Source: Callipepla californica brunnescens
Taxonomy: Eukaryota; Chordata; Aves; Galliformes; Odontophoridae
Direction: 5' to 3'
NCBI GenBank assembly: GCA_023055505.1
Contig: JALIRH010000030.1
Span: 4,646,001 to 4,710,000, forward strand
DNA: 64,000 nt
Part shown: one piece after another, positions 40,873 through 53,701 of the stretch
How positions within the stretch are numbered: the stretch's first letter is position 1
How the letters are laid out: each line of letters begins with the position of its first letter
The notes under the pieces: model-generated
Seen by the model: the letters and a program-made list of their open reading frames with translations, nothing else
Database searches by the model: none
What the model was told of the DNA's origin: nothing
Program-made: the position numbers and the translations under genes

Positions 40873-41322
40873 GTGGTTACTACACTTCAAAACTTTGAAC
40901 AACAACTTCCACCATCACACGTTTCCATTGCAGCTGTATCAACGGTAGCAGGAGAAGTCAGTGACATAAAGAAGATAGTGAAAATGATACTGGAGGAATT
41001 GTCCTTACTGATGAACAGGGATGGACCTGTGTCAGTATCAGAAACACCGGATGAAGACGGGGATGATCCAAAGAATCTGATGGAGAAACTGATCAAACTG
41101 ATAAAAGTCTCAGCCATCAAAGGCAACCGCCTCTCTGCTCGAGCAGATGACAGCAGTAACTTCATGTTGCGTGTGTCCATGTGGAGCTTCTTAAGAGAAA
41201 ATGGAGAGGACATGAAGAAGTGGCATAAAAAACCCACCCCTGCACTACGAGCACATGTGAGAGAATTACAGCAGAGATCAGCCACTAATGAAAGTGCTCC
41301 GGTCACCAAAGGTAGCCAATAG
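40873..41322 (+). pseudogene. ERV A gag C-terminal part
   Basis: This frame of about 150 codons is shifted relative to the upstream gag frame, with the break between about 40,820 and 40,873. It encodes a hydrophilic region rich in lysine, glutamate and serine. No CCHC zinc knuckle is visible. It lies directly before the protease, as the end of gag would. The 3' end and the spacer that follows (AGCCAGG…GGGATAATAGAG) match the ERV C sequence near 59,950, which shows that A and C belong to one family. Confidence 0.5.
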
Positions 41323-41412
41323 AGGGGCCCTGCCCTCAGCCAGGGGAGGGAAAGGGATAATAGAGTGTATTGGACTGTGTGGATTCGATGGCCTGGCACA
41401 TGAGAGCCACAA

Positions 41413-41694
41413 AAATATAAGGCACTGGTGGACACTGGTGCACAGTGCACTCTAATGCCTTCGAGTTATAAAGGGACAGAATTGATTTATATTTCTGGAG
41501 TGACTGGGGGCTCTCAGGAATTTTCTGTGTTGGAGGCAGAAATAAGCCTCACCGGTAAAGACTGGCAGAAACTTTGTATAGTGACTGGACACGGGGCTCC
41601 ATGCATACTCGGTATTGATTATCTTAGAAGGGAACATTTCAAGGATCCCAAGGAATACCGATGGGCTTTTTGGAATAGCTGCTGTAGATGCTGA
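41413..41694 (+). pseudogene. pro: ERV A retroviral aspartic protease
   Basis: The active-site triad D-T-G is encoded at 41,431-41,439 in the context ALVDTGAQCTL. About 55 residues later comes GAPCILGIDYLRR, matching the conserved G-I-D-hydrophobic flap/helix region of retropepsins. The protease would release Gag and Pol products. It is in the same frame as the preceding gag part but in a different frame from the RT that follows at 41,747, so there is a frame break near 41,700. The corresponding ERV C region lies at 59,895-59,656 on the minus strand. Confidence 0.7.
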
Positions 41695-41746
41695 CAACAT
41701 TTAGCAGCTGTCTGTTTTACCCGGCCTGTCAGAAGATCCGTCTGTT

Positions 41747-43140
41747 GTGGGGGTACTGAAAGTAAAAGAGCAGCAGGTACCAATTGCTATGAAAACAGTG
41801 CACAGATGGCAGTACCGCACCAACAGGGATTCCTTGCTCCCCATTCATAATTTGATCCGTCAGTTAGAGAGCCAGGGAGTGATCAGCAAAACCCACTCAC
41901 TGTTTAACAGCCCCATATGGCCGGTACGTAAGTCTAATGGAGAATGGAGGCTGACGGTAGATTACCGTGGTCTGAATGAAGTCACACCCCCACTGAGCGC
42001 TGCTGTGCCAGATATGTTGGAGCTGCAATATGAACTGGAGTCAAAAGCAGCCAAGTGGTATGCTACCATTGACATTTCCAATGCATTCTTCTCTATTCCT
42101 TTGGCCACAGAGTGCAGACCACAGTTTGCTTTCACGTGGAGGGGCATTCAGTACACCTGGAACTGTTTGCCCCAGGGGTGGAAACACAGCCCAACCATTT
42201 GCCATGGGTTGATTCAGACCACACTGGAACAGGGTGGGGCACCTGAGCACCTCCAATATATTGATGACTTTGTTGTGTGGGGTGATACAGCAGAAGAAGT
42301 TTTTAAAAAAGGAGAGCAAATAATCCAGATTCTTCTGGGTGCTGGTTTTGCTATCAAACGAAACAAAGTGAAGGGACCTGCCCAAGTAATTCAGTTCCTA
42401 GGAGTAAAATGGCAAGATGGGTGTCGTCACATCCCAGGAGATGTGGTTGACAAAATCACCAGCATGTCACCACCAACAAGCAAAAAGGAGACACAGTCTT
42501 TTCTTGGTGTAGTACGCTTTTGGAGGATGCATGTCCCAAACTATAGCCTCATAGTAAGCCCCCTCTATCAGGTGACCTGAAAGAAGAATAATTTTGCATG
42601 GGGTCCTGAACAGCAGCAGGCCTTTGAGAAGATTAAACAGGAGATAGCCCTTGCAGTTGCTCTGGGACCAGTACGGATGGGACAGGACGTAAAGAACATC
42701 CTCTACACTGCTGCTGGAGAGAAAGGTCCCACTTGGAGTCTGTGGCAAAGAGCCTCTGGGGAGACCTGAGGCCGACCCCTGGGATTTTGGAGCAGAGCGT
42801 ACAGGGGTTCGGAGGAGTGCTGCACTCCAACTGAGAAGGAGATTTTGGCAGCATATGAGGGAGTTCGGGCTGCCTCTGAAGTAATTGGCACTGAGATGCA
42901 GCTCCTCCTGGCACCTCGATTGCCAGTGCTGAACTGGATGTTCAAAGGAAAGGTTCCCTCCACCCATCATGCTACCGATGACACTTGGAGTAAGTGGATT
43001 GCGCTGATTACTCAGCAAGCTCGGATGGGAAACCTCAGCCGTCCAGGGATGTTAGAGGTGATCATGGACTGGCCTGAAGACAAGAAATTTGGAACATCAC
43101 CAGCAGAGGAGGTACCACGCACAAAAAATGCCCCTCCAAT
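41747..43140 (+). pseudogene. pol: ERV A reverse transcriptase and partial RNase H
   Basis: The frame shows the classical RT order: NSPIWPVRKSNGEWRLTVDYR (fingers) near 41,910, FAFTWRGIQY and LPQGWKHSP, and the catalytic YIDD at 42,257-42,268, then FLGV and the thumb/connection. TGA stops interrupt it at 42,578 and near 42,768, after which the same frame continues into the start of the RNase H connection (EKEILAAYEGV, about 42,835). Match to ERV C stops near 43,140, shortly before the first catalytic residue of RNase H. Integrase and 3' LTR are absent. The protein cannot be made whole; the copy is dead. Confidence 0.85.
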
Positions 43141-43841
43141 AACCTTCAGCCTCCTTTTCAGTTAACAGTATTTGGTCTCCACCACTGAGGCTAACTCTCC
43201 ATACAAACTCCGTTTCTGATTCTTTTGGAAAACGGCTAAAATCTCTTTTCAGTTTAGCTAGTTCAGTGGCTGAATAGGGAATTTCCTTAACATTCATTTG
43301 AGGGTCTAGATCCTCACTGTTATCAAAGGTATATTCAGTTTTTATCAAAGGACGTATTTGAGCTGGACAGGCCTCTAATTTGTCTAGCCTTGCCTTTATT
43401 CCTTCCAGGTCGTCTAGAGGATAGATTTTTTCTTGAGGCAAACTATGGGTAACAGTGTCACTGGTATCCTTACAGTTACCCTTTAGAGTCTCTAGTAAGA
43501 GGGCTGAATTATGTTTTTCATTTTCTAATTCCCTTTTGAGTTCCTCTATCTGTTTCTGTAGAGTTTTAACCAACTCTTGCAGTGACTCTCTAGTTTGGTT
43601 CTCTGCTGGTCACGGAATTCTATGGCTGCAACTAGAGCAGAACCCAATGCTGCACAAATAAATGCCTTTCCTTTTCCAGCTTGGGTACGAGCATTCTTTT
43701 GCAGAACACTAATATAATCTGAAACACTCTGCAGGTTTGCCGTGCCCAGTCTACCCCTGTTAACGAGGGTCTGGCACCATGCTTTTCTAAAAGGTCAAAT
43801 AACACATCTTCACCTTTCATTCTCACTACACTGTCACTCAT
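43140..43841 (-). pseudogene. gag: Element D: gag fragment of a different retrovirus
   Basis: Reading from 43,841 down, an ATG begins a matrix-like frame (MSDSVVRMKGEDVLFDLLEK) that shifts near 43,640 into a coiled-coil-like region (KTLQKQIEELKRELENEKH, about 43,570) and then a capsid-like region with FVWRVSLSGGD near 43,190. It ends abruptly at the junction with ERV A near 43,140. It does not resemble the gag of ERV A or B, so it comes from another ERV family that I cannot name. Its downstream genes are missing. Either ERV A was truncated by D, or both were joined by a deletion. Confidence 0.55.
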
Positions 43842-44950
43842 TTCTCAATATGCAGAAAGATCTACACGGAGAAAGACAGAGGGTACAGTATCCCAAATGA
43901 ACAGTGGGAGTCAAACAAATGCAAATACTCAGATCATGTTTACTGAGAGGAGCATGCAAAAGTCAAAAAAGATCCCTCCCTGGGCAGGTCACAGAGCGCT
44001 CAGAGAAATACCCTGGGGCAGAGACACTGCAAACTCCTGTTGTGAAATGCTGTTACCTGGTGGTTGGGCAGGAAAACATTAGAAGCAAGAATGTCCTTGT
44101 CTGCAGAGATCTAGGAAACCCAATATCCCAGTGTTAGCATTGGAAGCCTCTGGGGCTGGAGAGGAGACTGAAATTTGGTTTTTGTATTTACCAGGGGCAC
44201 CAGAGTCCATAATTAGTTGAGACTGGTTGGAGCAATTAGAGGGCAAAATAAAATTGTAGAATGGGGTCTTTCATAGACAGGACATGTGTGTGGAAGACCA
44301 AAGCGTGCTGAGCCATTTTTAATGATGAAACTTTGGGGAAAAAAATAAAGAGAGGGAGGCTAGGGAAAGGCAAAAGCCAAGGAAGGCACAGGAGGGAACA
44401 GAGAGGAAATGGAGAAAGCAAAGGCAAGAAAGGACAAGGAGTAGAGACAGGAAATAGGTGTTGATGATAGTGCTGGGAACTGAAAGAGGGATGATGAAAA
44501 AATAAGAGTGGCCCACGGAGGGAGGGGGGGGGTGACACAATTGTTTCTCATTCCAGTCTTCATCTATCTTGGCTGGTGTAAACTGCAACCATCACAACAG
44601 TCTGAATACACTTTCATCTAAATACACTTTATGATGGACAATTCTCCCTCCTCACATCGCTAGGTAATGGAGTCTGCCAGCTCCCTCAAGGCATGGTTGT
44701 ACACCAAATTCCTCCAGGGAGAGTCATAACCAATTTCCCCCAAACAAAATGGGGGAACTTTTGTTGCTTCTAGTGAGGCAAAACCATTGAGGCAGAAAAT
44801 AAAATTCAGTTATGTTCCCAGTGCAGAATTCCTGAGGGAAAACAAGACTGTTCACCCACAAAAGCTGAAATGGAAAGCTTTAGAAGTATCACATATGCAT
44901 TCTTTTTGCTAAACTAATATATCGGTTCTTGAACTAATGCATTAATCCCT
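43842..44950 (-). other. Non-coding stretch upstream of element D gag (possible leader/LTR)
   Basis: No coding signal is convincing here. On the minus strand a long pyrimidine-rich tract (about 44,590-44,330), then CTCAACTAATTATGG, precede the gag of element D, so part may be its leader or LTR. I could not find clear TG…CA ends or a primer site. Bases 44,600-44,950 show nothing recognisable. Confidence 0.3.
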
Positions 44951-44984
44951 ATTGCTAAAAAAACACAGCCCTAGTAGTTTCCTC

Positions 44985-45285
44985 CCTGCCCCCTCCCTCC
45001 CCTCCTCCTGTCCCCGGGAGCAGATGTGAGCTGAGAATGAGCAGTGAAACTGCCCGAGGCCTGGCAGCCGGCTCGGGGCGTGCTCGCTGTGGCACCTGAG
45101 CCTGTGCTGAAGCAGCCAGAGCCTGGCTGGAAGCCATCCGGGCAGCACCGCGGTGGCAGGAGGTGCACCAAGGCCGTCCTGCGGCCAGCTCCGCGCTGAG
45201 GGCACTCGGCATCCTGTGCTCTGCGCGACTCCAAGGAGCCCGGTTGCCTGCAACAGAGCTGGGAGCAGCCTGCTCTGCACCCAAG
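44985..45285 (+). promoter_or_regulatory. GC-rich candidate promoter and first untranslated exon of the KRAB-ZNF gene
   Basis: Bases 44,985 to about 45,640 are clearly richer in G, C and CpG than the surroundings, as in a vertebrate CpG-island promoter. CACCCAAG|GTAGGTGC at 45,286 is a good splice donor, so an untranslated first exon ending at 45,285 is likely. It lies about 2 kb upstream of the exon carrying the KRAB-ZNF start codon, the usual layout for this family. The transcription start cannot be fixed. Overlapping long open frames on both strands are expected from the high GC content and are not taken as genes. Confidence 0.35.
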
Positions 45286-49218
<3,933 letters not shown>

Positions 49219-49561
49219 TGTTGTAATCCTATGCGGTGAGCACCATTTGTCGCGGCGAAGGGAGACAAGGACACCAGGTGGTCATCAGCAAGTCCCGCCT
49301 TTAATCAGAAAGCTGCGTACATTTACATTGGTAGTAATGAAGTTCATACATACTGCAAAACCCGAGCTCCTAATTGGTTAGTGATGTCAGTGAGGTGAAA
49401 GTTTCATTGTTAATTCTTACAGTTAAACTGAATTTCCATTGGTCACTACTTCCTTAATCCTAACTCCTACACCCTCATGTTGCAGCACAGTTACTGTGGC
49501 CTAGTTTTGTTATTGGTCAGTACAGCATTACATCTTCACTTGAGTTGCAACAGTTGTAACA
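49219..49561 (-). mobile_element. 3' LTR of element E (alpharetrovirus-like)
   Basis: The 343-bp segment has perfect short inverted ends: plus-strand TGTTGTAA at 49,219 and TTGTAACA ending at 49,561. On the minus strand it is preceded by the purine-rich tract AGCAGAAAGAGGGA (49,575-49,562), the plus-strand priming site, which sets the orientation. A minus-strand ATTAAA near 49,300-49,305 can serve as poly(A) signal. The length is close to that of short alpharetroviral LTRs. It sits in finger 6 of the KRAB-ZNF gene, opposite to the gene's direction. Confidence 0.85.
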
Positions 49562-49588
49562 TCCCTCTTTCTGCTTAGACAGCTGCAT

Positions 49589-50905
49589 CTAGCCCCACTC
49601 TTGGCCTATCTCGGACATCTGCAAGAGGTTTTCCTTGCTATGCCCCTTGCTCTTTAGCCAGTCTTGCATCAAATCCTCCACATCTCCCCCGTTTTCTTTT
49701 TGGACAACAAGGGTGTTATTCCACATTTTTGTCATCATGTTCTGCAACATTTTCTGTATGCAAGTTATTAAACAAGGCAAAAATAACATTAAACAAAGCA
49801 ATACTATAACAATCCCTACGGCATACATAATAATCGTCCTTAGCCATGCTCCAATCCCTAATCCTTTCAGACAGCCATCAAGGCCAAGGCCTGATTCCAC
49901 CTGTAAATTTCCAGTCAACCTGCGTAATTCAGAAATTTGAGAGTGAATTGATTGTGGATGATCAGAGAGATTCATACAACACATGCCATCAAACTCTTCA
50001 CAACCGTGGCCTTGTGCAAGTAAAAGGAAATCAATTGCAGCTCGATTTTGAAGAGTTGCATGACGAATAGAATCAACATCAAGCAAAAGGCTGGAGAGTG
50101 CTAAGGAGGTTGCATTTGTTTGTTTGGCAAGCCAGCATGCCAACTTATTTAGAATAGCATGAGCACCTGCCGCTGATATTCCTGGGGTAAAAAAAGATGC
50201 GGCAATCACGGCGTCCTTAGACCAAAGCTTGACATCATCTTTACACTCTGGGGTAAAGGCATGAGCCATTCGTTTGGTTCGATGATGATGTCGGCTCATT
50301 TTTAGTATCATGGATGTGTTAGGCGTGAGTAAAGACAATCACCCAATTGTACGAGGTCCTCCACGCAATTTTGATGGGATGCCGGGCCAAGCACGATCCC
50401 CACAAATCAGAAAGTATCCTGCTGGCAGTTGAATGGGATTATCTGATGAAACTGACACATTCGTAGTAGTGTAGTTACACCAAACCGATGCATTAAGGTA
50501 AACAGCCATGCTAGAATTTACGACATTGAAATGATTTGCAGCTACTATTCGGCTAGTATGCTTAAAATACAGACATGCATCAGCCTTGACTGAACCCAAC
50601 AATTCCAACTCTTGGGGCTCCTGTGGTGCTGTGGGAAAATAAGGAGCCCATTGATCCCAATTGTCTACATTAGTTTTGGGATCATTAACAGTACAGATGG
50701 GTACAGCCGAGGGGCACGGCCAAGGATCTGCTAGCAATCCAACCAGACAGGTTGTGAATGGATTACCAGAAGAAGACAGTGACAAGCAAATAGCTTCTTG
50801 TTTGGTTAAATTTGCTAGAGTAACCCAAATGTTAGTTTTGGGCTGAGGTGGAGCCCATATAGCATTGACAACATTAATAAAAAATGTTACAACTATCAAC
50901 TTCAT
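49589..50905 (-). pseudogene. env: Element E env: alpharetrovirus-type envelope glycoprotein with an internal stop
   Basis: The frame starts at an ATG at 50,905 with a signal-peptide-like MKLIVVTFFINVV, and runs 188 codons through surface-subunit sequence with several N-glycosylation sequons to a TGA at 50,341-50,339. The same frame then continues 249 codons. That part has a furin-type RTKR, two cysteines flanking a hydrophobic stretch as in the internal fusion peptide of alpharetroviruses, a LQNRAAIDFLL segment, a CX6CC-type GMCC motif and a membrane anchor near 49,770. These are the hallmarks of avian leukosis/EAV-type TM. The surface part is clearly shorter than in exogenous members. The stop separates the two subunits, so no normal envelope can be made. 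Confidence 0.85.
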
Positions 50906-51180
50906 TTTATCATATGAGTTATACGCTGTTGAATATTATCATCTAGTGCCTTTTCTGGGTCAGTATTGTCCCTAAAAGGTCCCACAATAGAAATCGAAGG
51001 CAGTGGCACCTTTTTCTTACACCTAGAAGCTACTATTAGTGAATTAGTAATAATTCTAACTCGTTTTTCCTCTTGTTGGATATTCCAAACACAGAATCCA
51101 ATTACAATTTGTTCTGGGGTTTCAAACAGTTGTAAAGATTCTCTTAGGTCTTGACCTGTGAACTCTTTTAATGCCTTCGC
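50902..51180 (-). CDS. Unidentified open frame overlapping the env start of element E
   Basis: On the minus strand a frame of about 92 residues runs from the edge of the element (about 51,180) to a TGA that overlaps the env ATG as ATGA at 50,905-50,902. It includes IVIGFCVWNIQQEEKRVRII and a basic CKKK. I do not recognise it as integrase C-terminus or as a standard env leader. It could be the end of pol, an extended env leader, or part of an accessory frame. Its upstream part is cut off by the ERV B' fragment, and the open frame continues into that fragment only by chance. Confidence 0.35.
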   Translation of the reverse strand, partial: AKALKEFTGQDLRESLQLFETPEQIVIGFCVWNIQQEEKRVRIITNSLIVASRCKKKVPLPSISIVGPFRDNTDPEKALDDNIQQRITHMIK

Positions 51181-51642
51181 GGGGCAGATGATCCCTGTAA
51201 CCCAACCGTGGTTGAAACTGGGGGTTGGGCGTCTTCCACCCCGGGAGTACAAGGTATCTATCGCCCCAGTTCCAGAGTACATCTTGGGGATAGACATCTT
51301 GTGGGGTTGACTCTCCAGACCACTGTGGGAGAGTTCAGAATAAGGGAAGATGTATTAGTATCCGGGCAGTGCAGGCAATTTTACGGGGCCATGAAAAAAT
51401 GGAGCCTATTTGTTTGCCATAACCCCGACGGATAACAAATAGGAAACAATACAGACTCCCTGGTGGGCAAGAAGAAATTACCAAGACTGTGCAGGAGTTG
51501 GAGAGAGTAGGGATCATTAGACCTGCACACAGCCCATACAACTCCCCCATATGGCCAGTCAGGAAGTCAGATGGTACATGGCGAATGATGGTAGACTACA
51601 GAGAACTAAATAAAGTCACTCCGCCAATACACGCAGCCGTAC
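51181..51642 (+). pseudogene. pol: B': protease/RT fragment of an ERV B-family provirus
   Basis: This plus-strand fragment aligns over its whole length with 53,806-54,260 of ERV B (shared TGGTTGAAACTGGGGGTTGGG, then AATTCAGAATA…, then CCATATGGCCAGT). It spans the end of the protease (ILGIDIL) and the start of RT. Several frameshifts and stops are present, and the GGTT-TGA change near 51,305 breaks the frame. It begins next to element E and ends exactly where the ERV B LTR starts. Confidence 0.8.
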
Positions 51643-51979
51643 TGTATGGGAACTGTTGAATCACGGCCTGAACCACTGATTAATCACCTGAGGCAAGCCC
51701 TGAGTCAGCTGCAGGGGCACAAGTGAGTGTGATTGGAAGGGGTGGAGTTTGACTCCACCTCTCCCAAGACCCCATTTAAGGGCTGACCACCAGTGGGGAA
51801 GGATCTCTTGTTGGAGATCCCTCCCTGGTGGAGTTATCGGCGAGTCCCAACCATCATCAAGGTGAGCCACTCTCTTTTGCTATTTATTTGTATACCATCT
51901 ATTTAAAGCCTACCAAAAATATACCATCCTTTCGCACTAACTTCCTTGAAGTGCTTTCCTTGGGGTTATTTGCCCTACA
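51643..51979 (+). mobile_element. 5' LTR of ERV B
   Basis: The pol fragment B' breaks off at CCGTAC and a TG (51,643) begins a 337-bp segment ending CCCTACA at 51,979. A TATA-like CATTTAAG lies at 51,773-51,780. It is followed by A-T-TGGCGAGCCAGGC, a primer-binding-type sequence starting with TGG at 51,982. The start could alternatively be the TG at 51,654. It belongs to a different LTR family from those of ERV A and C. Confidence 0.75.
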
Positions 51980-51981
51980 AT

Positions 51982-51998
51982 TGGCGAGCCAGGCAGGC
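51982..51998 (+). other. Primer binding site-like sequence of ERV B
   Basis: TGGCGAGCCAGGCAGG lies two bases after the LTR end, the position of a retroviral tRNA primer site. It begins with the TGG that pairs with the CCA end of any tRNA. I cannot assign the tRNA. It differs from the site in ERV A. Confidence 0.45.
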
Positions 51999-52035
51999 TT
52001 AAAAAGATATATATATACTTATACAATAACTAACC

Positions 52036-53609
52036 ATGTCTTTCATTTGGAACCTTTTCAAATGGGGCAAGCGGGAGAATGTTATTCCCTTAGACCAAAC
52101 AATTCCCGGTCAAATTCCAGGATTTATATGGTCACCCTATTATGGTCTTGCCACTGTTATTGAAAAATGGGGACCCCTGCGGGTTACAGGGAGTGTTTCT
52201 CCTTCTCCAGCCCGGCTGACGGATTATTTTCAAGGCCTAGATAAGGATATACTAGTTACAAAAGAACATCGGCTAGCGCTTCTGCAGTGGCTTGGCCTCT
52301 AATAATGGCTTTACATAAATTAGATGTAACAAATACAAATATAGAATCTGAAAATTTGTTGTTAAGAGAGCGAATTGAGAAATTAGAACAACAGTTGGGC
52401 ACATTAGTAGCAAAAAAGCCTGGACTAGATGTGCCAACAAGACAAATATGTACCATATCAGTGGAAGACACCCAGGTCCCTGAAGTAGCGGACCTGGATG
52501 TTTCAGAAGCCAAGGTCTCTAAATCGGATCTCGAAGCTCTATCTACGGAGGATCCGTTTGAGATCCGACCAATCACAACTCAAAAAACAAAAAAAGTGCA
52601 AGATAGACCAGCGGGAGTGCCTCCTGACCAATGGCCCTTTGCTGAAACATGCTTGCATGTGACAGCTCGCCCGTATACAGCAAATGAGTTGATGGACCTT
52701 GTACAGCGGTTCCATCAAAAACCAAGAGAAAGCGTACCATCATGGCTCCTGAGGTTATGGGATGCGGGAGCTGAAAGCGTATTAGTTAGTGGGACACAGA
52801 TGTCAAAACTAGCATCTATAACAATGTGCCCGGCCTGGAGGCAAAAATTATATGCCGCCATCCACTCTACTAATGAGAATCATTCTATTATAGATTGGTT
52901 GATGGCAGCATGCCGCCTAGCGTGGCCTAATAAATCTGACATTCCACTCAGTACCGGTTTATGGTTCTCTATGGAGGACCTCCAAACATATATCCGGGAC
53001 CAGGGTATGAGGGAGGCCGTGTATTCAGAAACCTTTGAAAGCCCTGATACAGAAAAATTTACAGCAGGTATGCGAGACCTAATACTGCAGCAAGCCCCCT
53101 CTCACCTTTATGGGACTTTGGTCTCCATACTAAACCCCTCGGTGGCTTCGGAGGCTATCGTCCAACAGGCAGCCCAGTTGGTGGCTGACCTTGGGGAAAC
53201 GGAGCCCATAAGAACTAGGCGCAGTGTCCGTATGGTAGAAGAAGCTGAGGCATTCCTGCTTAAAACTAGGAAGCCTGTCCCACGGATACCCCGATCAGGC
53301 CCCATACGGGTATCCCGGAAGGCTATGTTCAATGATCTTATATGGGCCAGGGTTGCCTTTGCTAAAATCGATGGGCAACCCAACCATGTGTTGTTACAGC
53401 TTTGGAAGCAACTAAGAAACGATCAGAAATTTCAGAGTACTCCCAGAAAATCGGGAGTACGAATAATACAGGCAGCACCACCAACAACTTGGAATTTGGC
53501 TGACTTTATAGTGCCTAACAGAAGGAAGAAACATCCACAAGTGTCACGAGCTACAGTGCCGGAACCACCTGTGGTAAAAGACTTAGACCTAGCGAACTTC
53601 ATGGAGTAA
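52036..53609 (+). pseudogene. gag: ERV B gag polyprotein with one frameshift
   Basis: An ATG at 52,036 starts a matrix-like part of 88 codons (MSFIWNLFKWGKR) ending in TAA at 52,300. A second frame takes over near 52,290 and runs to a TAA at 53,607-53,609. The overlap points to a single-base indel in one original gag. The second part has a leucine/glutamate coiled-coil-like segment near its start, then a tryptophan-rich capsid motif (WLLRLWDAGAESV near 52,745) and helices typical of ERVL-like Gag. No CCHC knuckle is present; the C-terminus is instead basic (PNRRKK). This is the best preserved gag in the window. Confidence 0.75.
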
Positions 53610-53701
53610 CGAAGAACTTTGGTCCCTTTAGGGCCTCCAGATGTGACCAGAGGCCCTGTGTAGAATTAGAGATTTTTTGGACAGATAAAAATATTCAAAA
53701 A

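Noticed and set aside
44236..44588. Minus-strand frames of 67-100 codons rich in F, L, P and S
   Set aside because: This is a translated pyrimidine tract with no domain; three frames are open at once.
51181..51297. Extension of the frame upstream of env into plus-strand pol sequence
   Set aside because: Bases from 51,181 match ERV B pol on the other strand, so the extension is chance and the frame is chimeric.
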